A DNA stretch of 64,000 nt, taken from positions 202,587 to 266,586 of the forward strand of contig CACRXP010000194.1 of NCBI GenBank assembly GCA_902702965.1, read 5' to 3'. Both the position numbers and the translations under genes were made by a program. Source of the DNA: Spirometra erinaceieuropaei (Eukaryota; Platyhelminthes; Cestoda; Diphyllobothriidea; Diphyllobothriidae). Shown in pieces: positions 1 through 11,003 of the stretch. Below the pieces are notes generated by a model. The model saw only the letters and a list, made by a program, of their open reading frames with translations. It did not search any database and was not told the DNA's origin. The stretch's first letter is position 1. Each line of letters begins with the position of its first letter.

Positions 1-142
1 CGAGAGTGATGACGTCCTCCTTGTTTATGATATGCTTATATGTCTTTGCCTGAACTTCAAAAAAGCTTTCAACTCCGATGCTCTGTAGTCTCTTAGTTGT
101 TTCCGGCGAAATGCCAAATTTTGCTACATCAAACTCCTCCAT
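1..142 (-). CDS. DEAD-box RNA helicase, N-terminal exon (partial, DDX21/DDX50-like)
   Basis: Reading the minus strand from an ATG at 142, 47 codons run open to the window edge, with an in-frame TAG six codons upstream of the ATG. The peptide has the layout of the DEAD-box Q-motif region: an F-x-IS-x-ET start (FGISPETTKRLQSIGV), then FFEVQAKTYKHII with the conserved Gln and Thr, then EDVITL just where families such as nucleolar helicase DDX21 read DLIAQA before the Walker A motif (established family knowledge). Walker A, DEAD and the C-terminal domain lie outside the window. Helicases of this class are ATP-driven RNA remodelling enzymes, often in ribosome biogenesis. Mammalian DDX21 has a long extension before this motif; here the motif begins almost at the Met, so either the protein is short at its N-terminus or more exons lie upstream. 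The exact subfamily is inferred. Confidence 0.72.
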   Translation of the reverse strand, partial: MEEFDVAKFGISPETTKRLQSIGVESFFEVQAKTYKHIINKEDVITL

Positions 143-378
143 TGCACAAAACACGTGCTACCGAGACGTTTCGACAGCGCGGTTAGCTTAAGGTCACAGT
201 TCCTCAACTTTCGAAGTTTTAAACAAGCAGGAGAGCAATAGCCATGGAGGTGTCAATTGCAGTCGCGTGTCAGTGGGAGCTGAAGACGCAGGACTAAAAC
301 CAATTCGATCACCTTAGTGTTCTTACATTTTAAGCAACGATGTATGTCAGTCAAACTCATTACTGGTCAGTCTGAAAT
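143..378. other. 5' flank of the helicase gene
   Basis: This should hold the 5' UTR and promoter of the minus-strand helicase gene. I see no clear TATA box, tRNA, repeat or reading frame. Assignment as promoter is positional inference only. Confidence 0.3.
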
Positions 379-810
379 GTGCCAGTTTCAGGACGAAACC
401 CCGACATCACTGTCATAACAGAATCTGTTTGGATAAAGATAAAGAAGGGGAAAGCGCAAAACCTAGAATTTCTAACGGTTTACAGACCTCAAAAACTTTT
501 AAATGCAGTTGATGAGTCTCTGCTTCACTTAGTCAAGGATTTCGAGTACACCAACTTGAAAGTTCTACTATTCTTCGTATTATCGGATCTCGGAGTTATT
601 TCCCACGATGTCAGGCGGAAGATTCCACTCGAATCCTCCAACGAACAGAAACAGCAATCACTCCTCTCATTCGCGCGGTGAAATATGCCACGAATTCTAC
701 ATCAACAGCCATTTGCAATCATGCACCCATCTGTATAAGGCCTCATACTTGACGGCTTTTCTCCTAAATCTGCATCGAAAACTATGGACAGCTGAGTCGA
801 TTTCTATTTG
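379..810 (+). pseudogene. Decayed LINE endonuclease remnant
   Basis: The frame at 379-681 contains PDITVITES and, about 35 codons on, a VYRPQ block followed by DESLLHLVKDF. This is the order PDIIAITET...VYRPP...DESLL found in the AP-type endonuclease of the CR1/Jockey-like LINEs elsewhere in this window. The rest is too decayed to follow. It is probably a fragment of the same LINE type as at 1160-2615. Confidence 0.4.
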
Positions 811-929
811 ACTTCATAATTGGCAATGTATTTATTATAACAGTTGTTAAAGACATTCTGCACTATTCTAGAACTGATTGACAAGTTCGAAAACCATCAA
901 CAATGATCCAATCCGCTACAATAAAACGC

Positions 930-1035
930 GTGCACAAGGGTTGCACAACCGAGATTTGAACTCGGAACCTGCGGACCAAGAGGTCAGATTGGTAACCACT
1001 GCGTCTCGGATAAGCGGTCTACAGCCGGTCAGATT
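930..1035 (-). repeat. tRNA-like SINE or tRNA pseudogene
   Basis: On the minus strand a perfect T-arm can be drawn: stem CCGAG, loop TTCAAAT, stem CTCGG, giving a B-box GAGTTCAAATCTC. About 45 nt upstream is an A-box-like GACGCAGTGGTTACC. The acceptor stem does not pair, so this is not a working tRNA gene. The internal pol III promoter arrangement suggests a tRNA-derived SINE. No poly-A or LINE-like tail was found. Confidence 0.5.
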
Positions 1036-1159
1036 TATTACTAAACTGCAGAAGAGCAGCTGAGAATTGTCTTTAATTCACTAGCAGTCTCTGGAGAAAG
1101 GATGCCGCTGGAATCATTAGACTCCAAGGGGCTTAGACACAATAGGCTTCTGGAGACAT

Positions 1160-2615
1160 GACAGGAAATAAAAACCAATGCACTGCAAACAGGCACGGAA
1201 ATCTGTATGGCAGACGGGACGGATTCTGCGCTCGGCGCTCGCTGTGTCGGTTGTGAGAAACTTAAAAAGCGAGTACAGACGCTTTAAGAAAAGCACCTAC
1301 TGATGGACACCATTGTGGCTATTCTGAAGCACAATAAAATAGAATTACTGAATAATCTGCCACACTTCCCCCCTCCCCGACAAGCGATGAATATCCTACT
1401 AATGAAGGCACCGACGCGGAAAACTCGCAGCCAGTCACGAAGAGGAAGCGAGTTACGTCTCCAGGGGAAACTCCAGACAAATCAGTTCCAGTGGATAACG
1501 AGGAGGTTGAAGCCAATACATTAAAAATAAGTTAGGTTTCATTTCCCGCTACGGTAACTAAACTTGCCAAATCATCGGACACTAAGGTTGGGAAAGCCAG
1601 GGTGACCCTCAATAGGTCTGTTAGAAAAAACATGGAATCGCCGTTATTCTTGGAAGGTTACGCTTCTCCACTTCATCACAGGAGTAACTCACCTTGAAAG
1701 TGCCCAAACCATTCCGTTTATGCAATGGGACACGATAAGTCTTCGTGCAGTACGTTGCACCAGGGTCATGAATTTAAAAGCGCCATTGCCGAAACGTGTA
1801 TGTCACATGAAAATCCACACCCTATACTTCCTTCGCCGGACGAAAATAATCCTAACGTCGCTGTGTCATCATCCGTGGAGAGCACCACAGTGGCGCTACG
1901 TTTTTCTGCCGCAACGGGACAGTAACGAGCTCTTCCACAAATCGTAATCAAAATATCGTAATTAGAGGCGCTCCAGAGTCCACGTCCTGCACTCTGAAGG
2001 ACCTTCTTAATAAATGCGTCAGTGCGTCTTGAAGGAAGGGGAACTATTCACCGTAAAAAAGCTTCCTGACTACGCAAATTGTACCCAGATCGTGACCTAA
2101 AAACATCCACAGGGCCCCGGGCAAGGCTTCTGTTAGAAGGTAGAACGGTCTTACGCAACTCACACCAGAAAATGCTTTTTTCAACTAGACTACGAACCGA
2201 GGAAAAGGCTGAAAATGAGACAACTGAGATCAGAATTGAAGGAGAGAATTGGCAAAGGAGAGAAAGGGCTGAGGATCAAAATGGACACATAGTCCAGACA
2301 AAGGGGCCTTTTCTGTGATCAGAACCTGTCACAATGAAGGCCGGGTCTCCCCAACAAAACAATCATTGTAGGTTATCTTCGCAAATGTACAAAATCTCTT
2401 CAACAAACCAGAAAAACTAAGAGACTTGGTTTATGAAATTAAGCCAGACATTATGGCTTTCACAGAAACGTGACTTATTGAAGATACCGCAGAAACCGGA
2501 ATATCACTTACAGGATATCAGTAATTTAGAAAAGAGAGACTAAACCAAGGAGGAGGAGGAGGAGGAGGAGGAGGAGTCATAATTTATGTCACTTGCAGGC
2601 TGGTCGCTATGGTTG
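1160..2615 (+). mobile_element. LINE X: ORF1 and start of endonuclease (decayed)
   Basis: ORF1 traces begin with a C-x-GC motif followed by a short coiled-coil-like stretch (ARCVGCEKLKKRVQTL), matching the layout of ORF1 in LINE A at 53.1 kb. The C-terminal part of ORF1 is read at 2079-2318 (LLLEGRTVLRNSHQKMLF), again parallel to LINE A. At 2371 the ORF2 endonuclease opens with FANVQNLFNKPEKLRDLVYE and PDIMAFTET, then a stop where a Trp is expected. A Gly-rich turn is expanded by a GGA microsatellite at 2548. Several stops and frameshifts make it inactive. The endonuclease seems to resume at 3783 after another LINE inserted (inference). Confidence 0.7.
2548..2576 (+). repeat. (GGA)n microsatellite inside a LINE endonuclease frame
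   Basis: About nine AGG/GGA triplets in a row. In the endonuclease frame they read as poly-Gly where related copies have three or four glycines, for example RRGGGIAMYV in LINE A. Confidence 0.85.
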
Positions 2616-2619
2616 ATAA

Positions 2620-3780
2620 TAACAATTTTTTATTAAAGACCCGTCGGGGTCCCATCGAAGCAAGTAAAAATAAATTTACATGTACATTTTAGACGAGGTA
2701 GGCAGAATCTATACAAAATGCAATTCATAGTTTCTGAATTAGTAGTCCGTTGAGAAAAATGACAGGCGAGAGGTGAAAAAAAACCACTAAAAATTTAAAA
2801 ATGTTTGGATTAATTTTACAGGAGAGAAAACCCCTCGATAAACAATAATAAAAAAAATGCGGGCATGACTGGCCTGTATGTGGCGGTATAAAACGAATTA
2901 TAATCGGACATCATCAGAGCAGAAATAAATGTCACCCTTGATTAAAATCAGACAACGACGGGGCAGAAATAAATGTCAGCCTTGAGAGGTACGTAGATGG
3001 GTCGGACAGGACTGTCCGGCATGTAGTATTGTATACGGGATTCAGAACTGGCATCGTCGGGGCGTGATTGATACGCCGGATGAGACTGTTCGCGTCCAAG
3101 AAGCCAGACGAGAGGAACCCAGACGCGATTGGCCACAGTAGGATTCGAGCCCACCAGAGGAGTGGGAAAAGGAGGTACGACCAAACTACTAGTAGACGCC
3201 GAATATTGAGGGCTCCGCCGTGAGCGTAGACAGACCACATGACGTCGGAATGCGGGAGATGACATCAATAACCGCCAGAATCGTCGCCATGGGGGAGGAG
3301 TGATAGCAGGGGATTTAACAACCAATTCAAATCAGGGGTTTGTAATGATATAATTAAGGGTAACCGCTTGGTCTACCACTAAATCCCAGGAGGACCCTTC
3401 CCGAAGTCAAGGACCTGAACGTTTGGAAATGAAACTCTTGAAAGTGCCTTTATGCTTTCCGATGTACAAAGTTTGCGTAATTTCCAATTAAATACCAGTA
3501 ACTCAGGCGATGACCTAATTTCTGGTGGAAGATTATTCCAAAGGAAGGCATAGTTGGAAGCAAAAAAGAGGGAACGCTTAGATGTAGTGCAAAGAGGCGG
3601 TGGAATCGCCATGGAGGAGTTGCGCGTGGCATAAGACCGATCTCTCTGAGTGAGAGTGTCAATGAGTGGAGGATTAGAGCTAGAGTTGATGCGAAAAAGG
3701 AAGCAAAGGCCAGCTTCGAGTTTTCTAACCAACAAAAACTTAGTGTTCGCCAGATGACATCTCCTAGTTTAAGGTGTACA
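2620..3780 (-). mobile_element. LINE Y copy 1: 3' end with reverse transcriptase C-terminal domain
   Basis: Read on the minus strand, 3735-3379 encodes the C-terminal tail of a LINE ORF2 with the typical FLWNNLPPEIRSSPELLVFN block and a stop soon after. The 3' UTR follows down to about 2625, where the minus strand ends in TTTAATAAAAAATTGTTATT, a LINE-like 3' tail. A second copy of the same sequence lies at 13520-14270. Because the endonuclease of LINE X stops at its left side and appears to resume at its right side, it probably inserted into LINE X. Confidence 0.65.
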
Positions 3781-3782
3781 TA

Positions 3783-4500
3783 GTCTGGCACGGGATGTGG
3801 AACTATTAAGCGTTACCATATTTACTAAGAATGTCCGATTACTGACGCTTTCGATGGTGTATCGTTCACCTAACCACGCTTCTGACCAAAATCTCATGCT
3901 CATAACTGAGCTTAACAAAGTCAGTGAGAAGAAAGATGTCTTTATTGTTCGGGGTTTTAACGCTCCTGGCATTGATTTGTTGGCGTTGGCTGCGCAAGGG
4001 ACACAAGAAAACTTTAATCCCAAACTACTTCAATGGGCAAGGGACAAACTTCTCTGCAAAAAGTTTCCTTTGGAATGCGAACTAGGGAAGGGCGGCAGGC
4101 GAACTGCCTTAATCTTATTTTTATCGGAGAGGAGGAGAATGTGGTTGCCCTTCAGGACCGACCGTCATTAGGGTCAAGCGACCCCATCACGCTCTACTTC
4201 GAGTACTCACTGTTTTCCAAACCAATTCTGCCCGATAGGTGAGGGAGGAACAGTTGGAAAGGGGGCTATTCTCTCGTAAGGAGGGAAGCGGCAGCGGTAT
4301 CATTGGAGACTGAACTGCATGGGGACGCAAACAAAAGTTGGAATACTTTCAGTTCCTTACTGAAAGAGGCTGTTTATTCCAACTGTCCTCTTAGAAGAGA
4401 GACAATCAAAAACCACCCAAAGTGGATAAACTCGAACCTAAAGGCATCTTTCAGAAAAAAAGGAGTCGTCTGTGGAGGCTTTATAGACTAGCCGGTTCCG
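3783..4500 (+). mobile_element. LINE X (continued): endonuclease C-terminal half
   Basis: The frame at 3797-4110 contains SMVYRSPNHASDQNLMLI and FNAPGID (related copies read DFNAPGIDW), hallmarks of the LINE AP-endonuclease. It continues after a frameshift as LILFLSERRRM and in another frame to 4491 (WINSNLKASFRKK), the linker before the reverse transcriptase. A homologous fragment lies in reverse orientation at 7690-8020. Frameshifts make it non-functional. Confidence 0.7.
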
Positions 4501-4868
4501 AGGAAAACTTATAGGAATATCAGCAGCAAAACTTCCAAACTGCGGTGGAAGTTCCAACTAAACATCCTACAAAATTCGTTGCAACATACGATAATTTTAT
4601 ATGGCTATATACGGACTACTTAAAGGACTCAGGAACTGATCCCTGCCCTTAGGTCTGCAGATTAAACAGTAGAGACTGATAACCAGGTGAGATCGTCCCC
4701 CTTTCTAACTTCTTTCAGTCCGTCTTCCCCCAAGAACCTAGTTCTATATTTATCCATCCATCCGTTCACTAACCAACGCCATCTCCTACATTCCCCACTT
4801 ACTCCCCTACCCTCCTTAATCGCGGACCACTTATTTCGTCGACCACAATTAGGGCTGAATTACTCCGG
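4501..4868 (+). mobile_element. Decayed LINE linker/early reverse transcriptase
   Basis: Weak traces of the region between endonuclease and reverse transcriptase (SNFFQSVFPQEPS in one frame; ELLRLKPAKSSD at the end, where related LINEs read LKPAKSPGPDEIP). The trace stops at the point where Penelope-type sequence begins, which suggests that the PLE inserted into the LINE. Confidence 0.4.
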
Positions 4869-6105
4869 TTGAAGCCTGCCAAATCGTCTGACCTTAGTAG
4901 AGTTCCCAGTCGGCAGAATTCGGACGAAATCGTGGTCTCCTTCGATGTGACGTCGTTATTTACATGCATCCCACCAAACTTGGCTCGCGAAGTTTTGCGC
5001 AAGAGACTTAAAGAGGCGTACGAAGAGATTCAGAATTCACTCAAAATTGAACACCCCATGAGGTTATTTGAATGCTGCCAACAAACTTTCTTCGCTTTTG
5101 CTGGAGAGACCTATAAACAAATCAAGGAACTCCAATGTGCGCACTGGTCTCCGATTTAGTGGCAGAACTGGTACTACAGGAGTTATAAAAGATTGCCTTC
5201 ATCCAGCATGAGCCGGTATTTCGGCGCAGTTCGCAGACGACACGTTCGTCATCGTAAAGAAGGACATGCTGCAACATTTCCACAGCCTGCTCAACGCAGT
5301 CTTCCCTGATATAAAATTCAAGAGGGAAGAAAAACAGGAACAGCCGTTGCCCTTCCTGGATGTGCTTGTCAGACGAAACCTTAACGGTGAAAGTGAAACG
5401 ACGGTTTGTAGCAAGGCAACGAACACCACACAGCTTCTCAGTTTTCCCAACAACCATGCAGTGGCTCACAAACGAAGCTGTGTGAAGACGCTCTTCAAAA
5501 GGATCCAAACTCATTGTAACAAACCGGAGGGCCGAGCACGTGGGGCCCGTTATCTCCGCGACCAGTTTGTGCAAAATGGCTAACCGAGGGCAGTTATAAG
5601 TCGCTGCCTACGCGGTTGCCACCATAGAACTCGATAATCAACGCCACCGACGATATGGCAGTCTCTGCCATACATCAAGTGCGTTTCAGAAGCAACTGAG
5701 CGCATTGCTGCGGAGCTAGGTGTTGGAATTGCACACCGCCCCAAAGCCACTATACTCAATAGGGTCATGAAAATCAAAGGCCGGTTAAAACCTGATGAGC
5801 AATCTGGAATAGTGTATCGCATTTCGTGTCAAAATTATCCTTGTAACTACACAGGACAGACTGGGCGCATGCTCGGATCGCGCATACACGGAGATAAGCT
5901 GGCTGTGCGACGAGGCGACGCATTATCACAAGTGGCCGCTACCACCTACGAAATGGGTCACGAGTTTAACTTCGCAGCCACCAAAAAAGTCGCCCACGCA
6001 GGAAACAAAACAGGCCGAGAATTGACTGAAGCCTGGACCTCGGATGGGAACTCGGTCAGTTGATTTATCGATCTGGCGCCGGCATACAGAGCTCTGCGTA
6101 GTCAC
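4869..6105 (+). mobile_element. Penelope-like element P1: reverse transcriptase part plus GIY-YIG endonuclease
   Basis: Three collinear reading frames make one broken PLE. 4869-5159 has the palm motif DEIVVSFDVTSLFTCIPP with the first catalytic Asp. 5266-5583 has LPFLDVLVRRN and AHKRSCVKTLFKRIQ. 5767-6063 is a GIY-YIG nuclease domain (SGIVYRISCQN, then YTGQTGRMLGSRIHGD, then ATTYEMGHEFNF). The YVDD region near 5240 is frameshifted (ADDTFVIVKKD survives in one frame). PLEs use the GIY-YIG domain to nick target DNA (known for the group). At 6110-6170 a short LINE-type 3' tail adjoins. Confidence 0.8.
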
Positions 6106-6202
6106 CTTCAGTCTTTTTTTAATAATAATAATTGTCTATTAAGGACCCGTCTTGCGCTGTCGGTCGACGATTGGCCTGCGTTCCTTTCTACTGTCGCTTT
6201 TT

Positions 6203-6203
<1 letters not shown>

Positions 6204-6235
<32 letters not shown>

Positions 6236-6267
6236 GTGCTGCTGCTGCTGCTGCTACTGCTACTTCT
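6204..6267 (+). repeat. (CTG)n microsatellite
   Basis: Near-uninterrupted CTG/GCT triplets with a few GTG, ACT and TTC variants. One strand reads as poly-Leu, the other as Ala-rich; neither looks like a gene. Confidence 0.9.
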
Positions 6268-6389
6268 GACGAAGGACTCCTGTTCGAGTCTGAAAGCTCA
6301 GGAAAATAAACACAGTCTTCCGATGCTCGACTCTTCTTCTTCACTTATGCATACTCCTGGAACTCGAAATTTCGCCTTTAGATATCATA

Positions 6390-7490
6390 TTTTTTACTTC
6401 AAATGGCTTTTGTTAGTGTCCTACACAGGCTTTTTTTCGCAGAAGATTAGGAATGTGGGAATTCTAAGAAGAATGTTTAGATGGATTAGGAGTTTCCTTT
6501 CCTCCAGAATGCAAAGATTCGACGTTTGTAAGTGTACCTCGGAATGGGAAAAGGTGGTAAGTGATGTCCCGCAGGGTTCTTTCTTATGCCCAGCACTCTT
6601 CCTGATTTATTGCATCAGCGAACAAGTTTGCAGTGCCCTCATATTCGCGGAGTGGATGCTCATCTAGTGAAATCAAATGCTCTGATGATACAAGGAAACT
6701 GTCATCGAACATCGACAAACTGTGTGCTTGGTCGAACAGATGGTTTTTAAAGTTAACCATGTCCAAATGCGTGGTCTTGTACATAAACACCGACCGAAAT
6801 GCCTCTCCCAAACATCAGTACTATATTAACGGAAAGGCATTAGAAACTGTAGAAGAACACACCGGTCTGGATGTATTGACGACCGCGAATCTAAGACATA
6901 AGAACGCTGTAGGAAGATGGTCCAAAAGGCATCTAGTACTTTACACTGGATCAGACGTGCATTTAAAATATTCCCTCCCAATCTCTTCGAAAGATTTATT
7001 GGTGTCTCTATAAGACCCCATCTGGAGTATGGAATGCCAACAACTACACCATGGATGAGGAAGGACATCGACCTACTCGAACAGGTGCAACGCCGAGCAA
7101 CGAAGATGGTCGGTGGTCTAAAGCATTTGCCTTATCAGGAGGGGCTGAATGTGCTTGGCTCATTCCCTCCCTCTTATATGCAAATAAGCTGTAGTCTACT
7201 CTGGATATTCCGGACCGTCCTTGACCAAGGTTGCTCATTAAGAACAGAGGACTTCTGTGAATTTGCCCGTACAAACCAATTACGCGGTCATCCCTAAGAA
7301 GTCAGCAGTGAACGCACGCGACTAGACCGTAGGAAGTCTTCATTAAGCCAGCGGGTTGTCCGACCATGGAACTCACTACCAGGTAAGATTGTGACGGCCA
7401 CAACAATTCGCATATTTAAAGAAAAACTTGCTTGCCGGATTTTCGAAAGAAACCGGCGTTTTGAACGTGACTACTCACAGCCAGCTCTGT
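6390..7490 (+). mobile_element. LINE reverse transcriptase, second half (decayed; probably LINE X)
   Basis: Reading through frameshifts gives the motif order of a CR1/Jockey-like RT: DVPQGSFLCPALFLIY, then a damaged FADD box (FAEWMLI, indel at about 6650), then LCAWSNRWFLKLTMSKC, IRRAFKIFPPNLFERFIGV, RPHLEYGMP, LEQVQRRATKMVGGLKHL, and the tail VRPWNSLPGKIV ending with a stop near 7490. It may be the remainder of LINE X beyond the inserted PLE. It is inactive because the catalytic box is destroyed. Confidence 0.72.
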
Positions 7491-7689
7491 AAAATCCTGT
7501 GTTATGCACAATCTGTTCACTTACAGTGAACAGATGCGCTTTCTTGTCATTACGATTTTACTATGACCCGATCACATTGTAAATGTCTGCAACTTTGCTT
7601 TGAGATAAAATCTGCGAAATCATTGTACGTAAATAGTGTCGTCAAGGACTCTGCCTCTAACCCTTCAAATATATACATGGACACCTCTC
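7491..7689. other. LINE 3' flank, no gene
   Basis: Probably 3' UTR of the LINE above; it includes a short inverted repeat (CTGTTCACTTACAGTGAACAG). No coding signal. Confidence 0.3.
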
Positions 7690-8020
7690 TCCTCATGAGT
7701 GAGTAGTCCTCCTTCCAAGTGTTTCCTTTTCACTTATCGGTCAGAACTGGTTTGTAAAACGGGAAGTACTCGAAGTATAGTGTAATTTGATCGCTGGACC
7801 ACGATGGCGGTCGGTCCTGCAGGTCTGGCACACTTTCCTCCTCTCGGATGAAAATAAGATCAATACATTTTGACTGTTGTCCTTCCCAATCACGCGTTCC
7901 AAAGTTAATGTTCTGGCGGATAATTTTGTCCGCTGCCCACTGTAGTAGCTTGTGATTGAAGTTGTTTTTGCAGCCCCTGCGCAGTTCGAGTTTGCCAAGT
8001 AGTGCCAGGAATGTTAAAAT
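7690..8020 (-). mobile_element. LINE endonuclease fragment, inverted
   Basis: On the minus strand the frames contain GIDW-like and LQWAADKII-like traces and a KETLGRR-like end. They match, block by block, the endonuclease at 3950-4250 (LILFLSERR here reads LILFSSERR). It is a decayed fragment of the same LINE type in the opposite orientation. Confidence 0.6.
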
Positions 8021-9149
8021 CTAGATATCTAGCGTCGTTCTCGGTAATGGAACCTTTGCAATCTAATGGAACGGATTAATCATTTTTCCTATCCCCAAGC
8101 ATGTTTGTTGTACATTATTTGACGAATTCCGGCCAGTAAAAGCCGACCAAGCTTTTTCGAGGAATATCGAATAAACGACTAAACATATGACTTACGCCAC
8201 GTAACAGATAATAACCTGCTGGATACGAATCGGCGCGGATTCCCCAAATTTTTATCTTGTGACGCCTATTACCTCGCTTTATTTGACTGTAACAGATTTA
8301 TGTTTTAACATGCACCAGACCGACGGGAAATTGGCCCCAAACCTTAATAGTGACGCCCACCTTGTCATACTTTTATGGCACAGTTTAAACTATTACAGAC
8401 TATATGGGTTCCTTGTACACTGTACCAATTATTATGTTACAAATTGGGCATACAGAGACCCATACCTATTTCTTCAATAAAATGAACTGAGCTGAATATG
8501 GAGACATAATCTCGCGAAGAAATGCCAGAGGCGTGACGGAGATGTATGAGCGTACTGCCCACGACTGCAGAGCATATCTTAAGGTGGACTCCTATAAGGA
8601 AGATTCAGCTGGCAGGGTCCTCGTAAGTTTGCCAAGCCGCATTCTCTATGTCACAGGCAAAAAACGCGCCCCTCGACAGAAGTGGAAGTTGCGGTTACGC
8701 TGAATAAACGCTAGAAAGCGAAAATACCAAATGACGATGATTTTGGGTAGGGCGGAAAAATTTTCCTCATATTCTCGGCGACTGGCTTGAAGTGTTTCTT
8801 AATAGCAGCATCATCACGTCTCTTTAATGTTGTCTTTGATATTTTCTTTGGCAGTCTAAGAAAGAAAGCACGAGTGGGTTATGAAGTAGGTCAAATGGAG
8901 GACAATGCCAAAGGAACAACTGCGTGCGCTCGGTAGCATATGCCGGCAGGAAATAGCGCGCCGAGAGCCCACACGAAAGGCATCGCCTCATCCGATCAAT
9001 TTGCTAATAACCATGCGCACATTCGTTTGCCCCATTATCGACGCGATAACCAGGGGCTCTGGGAACCAGTCAATTCTCAGAAACAGTTTAATACCGAGGC
9101 TCCACTCTAGAGTCAAATTTCTTTGACATTGGGGTTGCTTGTCAAGTAA
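8021..9149. other. No gene; LINE-like 3' tail near 8480
   Basis: At 8470-8495 the plus strand carries TTCAATAAAATGAACTGAG, resembling the AATAAACTGAA tails that end LINEs D and E, so a LINE 3' end probably stops here. The rest to 9149 shows no coding, tRNA or repeat signal that I recognise. Confidence 0.35.
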
Positions 9150-9530
9150 ATTGTGAACTCGCAACGGTTGATCCTTTTTGGCTGCGCCACTTGTAAAGTT
9201 GGTTTGTCATACTGTTAAACTTTTCTAGCCAGCCAAGTCAATCGGTAACGCGATCCCACGCTTAAATCAAGTCGAGGAAAACCAAGCGAAACGACTACGC
9301 CAGAACGGACTTAACTGTAAACACCGCCTAGTGAAGAGTACAGACAGTGTGTGAAAAGTCACTTTGTAAAATCGAAACTCACACCAGTTCGAGTCCCCAC
9401 GTAACCGTTACATAAACAGGTACTTAAAAGCAATGAATACATTCGAGTTAAGGAAGTGCTTAACGAACATAATAATTATAGAGGGTTGTGTATAAACAAA
9501 GGTATGACAAAGGGCTGCCACAGTACCACC
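9150..9530 (-). repeat. LTR-like direct repeat, 3' side of gypsy G1
   Basis: The last 300 bp or so are clearly homologous, in the same orientation, to 14755-15063. Shared blocks include TAATTATA followed by GGTTGTGT/AGTTGTGT, and ACCGCCTAGTGAAGA/ACCGCTTAGTGAAGA. The two copies flank a minus-strand gypsy coding region (gag to integrase), as LTRs do. On the minus strand they begin TGTGGCAG and TGTTGCAG, consistent with the TG start of an LTR. The far boundary (about 9150) is approximate, and no target-site duplication was identified. Confidence 0.6.
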
Positions 9531-10400
9531 CGCTTAGACTGAAGGCCGGCGTAAAACGACGCCGAAGGTAAATGCAATGTTGATACAACTGAGGGATAAG
9601 GCTGTCAGGAAGTGTATGCGACAGCCATTACAAGTGATGAGAGTGCCAGTAGCATTGGAAGAGGAAGGGCCGGAGGCAGTGGGGGAAAATGGGGTGAGAG
9701 AGGGTTGGAAAGGTAGAGAGGCACGGGATAAGGGAAGTTGAGGATCTCGGAGTAGTGGACTAAAACAGTCTTGTCCTTGAGGCAGGTCCGGCGGCTCCTC
9801 TGCGACAGCAACCTTGACCCAATCGACACTGACCACATCCTCCTTGTCACGGCGAAGGATCCGGCAGGACTTGATGTTGCGTACGAACAAAAGGAAAGGT
9901 CATTCGCGCAGGAATTCCAGCGGCTTACGCACACGGGCAAGAAGGCAAGAAGGCGAGCGTAGTCAACGGATGGAGGGATGGGACCTACGACATCCAGGTG
10001 CACATGGCTGAACCGTGCGTTGGGACTGGGGAAAGTGCCAGGCGGGGACTTGTTGTGGCGCCGCACCCTGTTCCGCTGGTAACTCAGATACGACCGGGAC
10101 CGAGCTTTGACGTCCTTGTTCATGCCAGCCAGACGAATGTTTCGCGGGTAGATTTTGAAAGGCCTAGGCTCCTAGGGTAGGAGAGTCCATGCAGAGTTCG
10201 CAACACAGCTTGAGCCATCGAGGCGGGTACAAAAGACGGTAAAAAGGATTCGAGATGTCACAAAAAACACGGTATCAGAGCCGGTGGTTAGGGGAACGTC
10301 TTCAAATTTGATTCCATTAACGGACTCGTTACCAGGAAAACCGACTCGATGTTGATCAGCCGCCATGGCACCGAGGTCGATCTCGAGTGAAAGTTGGGGA
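9531..10400 (-). pseudogene. Gypsy G1 integrase region
   Basis: The minus strand carries the zinc-binding/core part of a Ty3/gypsy integrase in shifting frames: MNKDVKARSRSYLSYQRNRV, then RHNKSPPGTFPSPNARFSHV and HLDVVGPIPPS (the conserved D-x-VGPLPPS turn with the first catalytic Asp). A further frame at 10366-10172 covers the segment before it. The core domain after this point is frameshifted, so the integrase cannot be functional. Confidence 0.75.
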
Positions 10401-10998
10401 GAACATGAAGAGTGAGGGCCTGGACAGCTTATGAGCTACCACATTCTTCGTGCCATCAGTGTGGCGTACATCGGTGGTGAACTGTGAAATGCAGTCCGGG
10501 TGGGCGATCTCCCTGGAATTGCACTTGTCTTAGTGGGAACGAAGAACGAGTGTCAGCGTTTTGTGGTCCATGAAAGTTTTGAAGTCCCGAAGTGTCGAAA
10601 ATGCTTCACAGTCAGGTAAATGGCAAGTAGTTCACGACCAAAGGTACTGCATTGCGTCTCAGACGCAAGAGCTTTTCGAAGAAAAAGGACCAGCAGTCGA
10701 GTCGATCCAGCAAGGGGATGTTGAAGGACTGCACCTACGGCTACAGTCGAAGCATCTACCATCAGGGACAGCTTAGGTTCGAGAGCGGGATGCGTGAGCA
10801 AGGTGGCGTCGTCAAGGAAATTTTTGATTCATTCAACAGAAGACAGTGTTTCACTAGTCAGCTGAAGGGGACCTTTGGGACCAGAAGGCATGCTGATGGG
10901 CGGCAGCATGAGGTCAGCACTGTTCGGTAGGAGGCGGCGGCGGCGGTAAAATTCCACCATGCCTAGGAGTCGCTGCAACTGACGCTTGGAGGTTGGTG
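10401..10998 (-). pseudogene. Gypsy G1 RNase H and connection region
   Basis: The frame 10801-10553 shows an RNase H-like start: LTHPALEPKLSLMVDASTVA, VGAVLQHP, FGRELLAIYLTVKHFRHF, the standard gypsy order with the catalytic D of VDAS and the E of GRELLA. Upstream on the minus strand (10990-10880) another frame reads TSKRQLQRLLGMVEFYRR and NSADLMLPPISMPSGPKG, the thumb/connection. It joins the reverse transcriptase once the LINE at 11004-11752 is removed. Confidence 0.8.
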
Positions 10999-11003
10999 GA
11001 CAG

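Noticed and set aside
6152..6344. Leu-rich and Ala-rich open frames
   Set aside because: They are translations of the CTG microsatellite on either strand.
9380..9415. B-box of a tRNA gene in the LTR-like repeat (CAGTTCGAGTCCCC)
   Set aside because: There is no A-box at the right spacing, and the homologous repeat at 14930 does not keep the motif.
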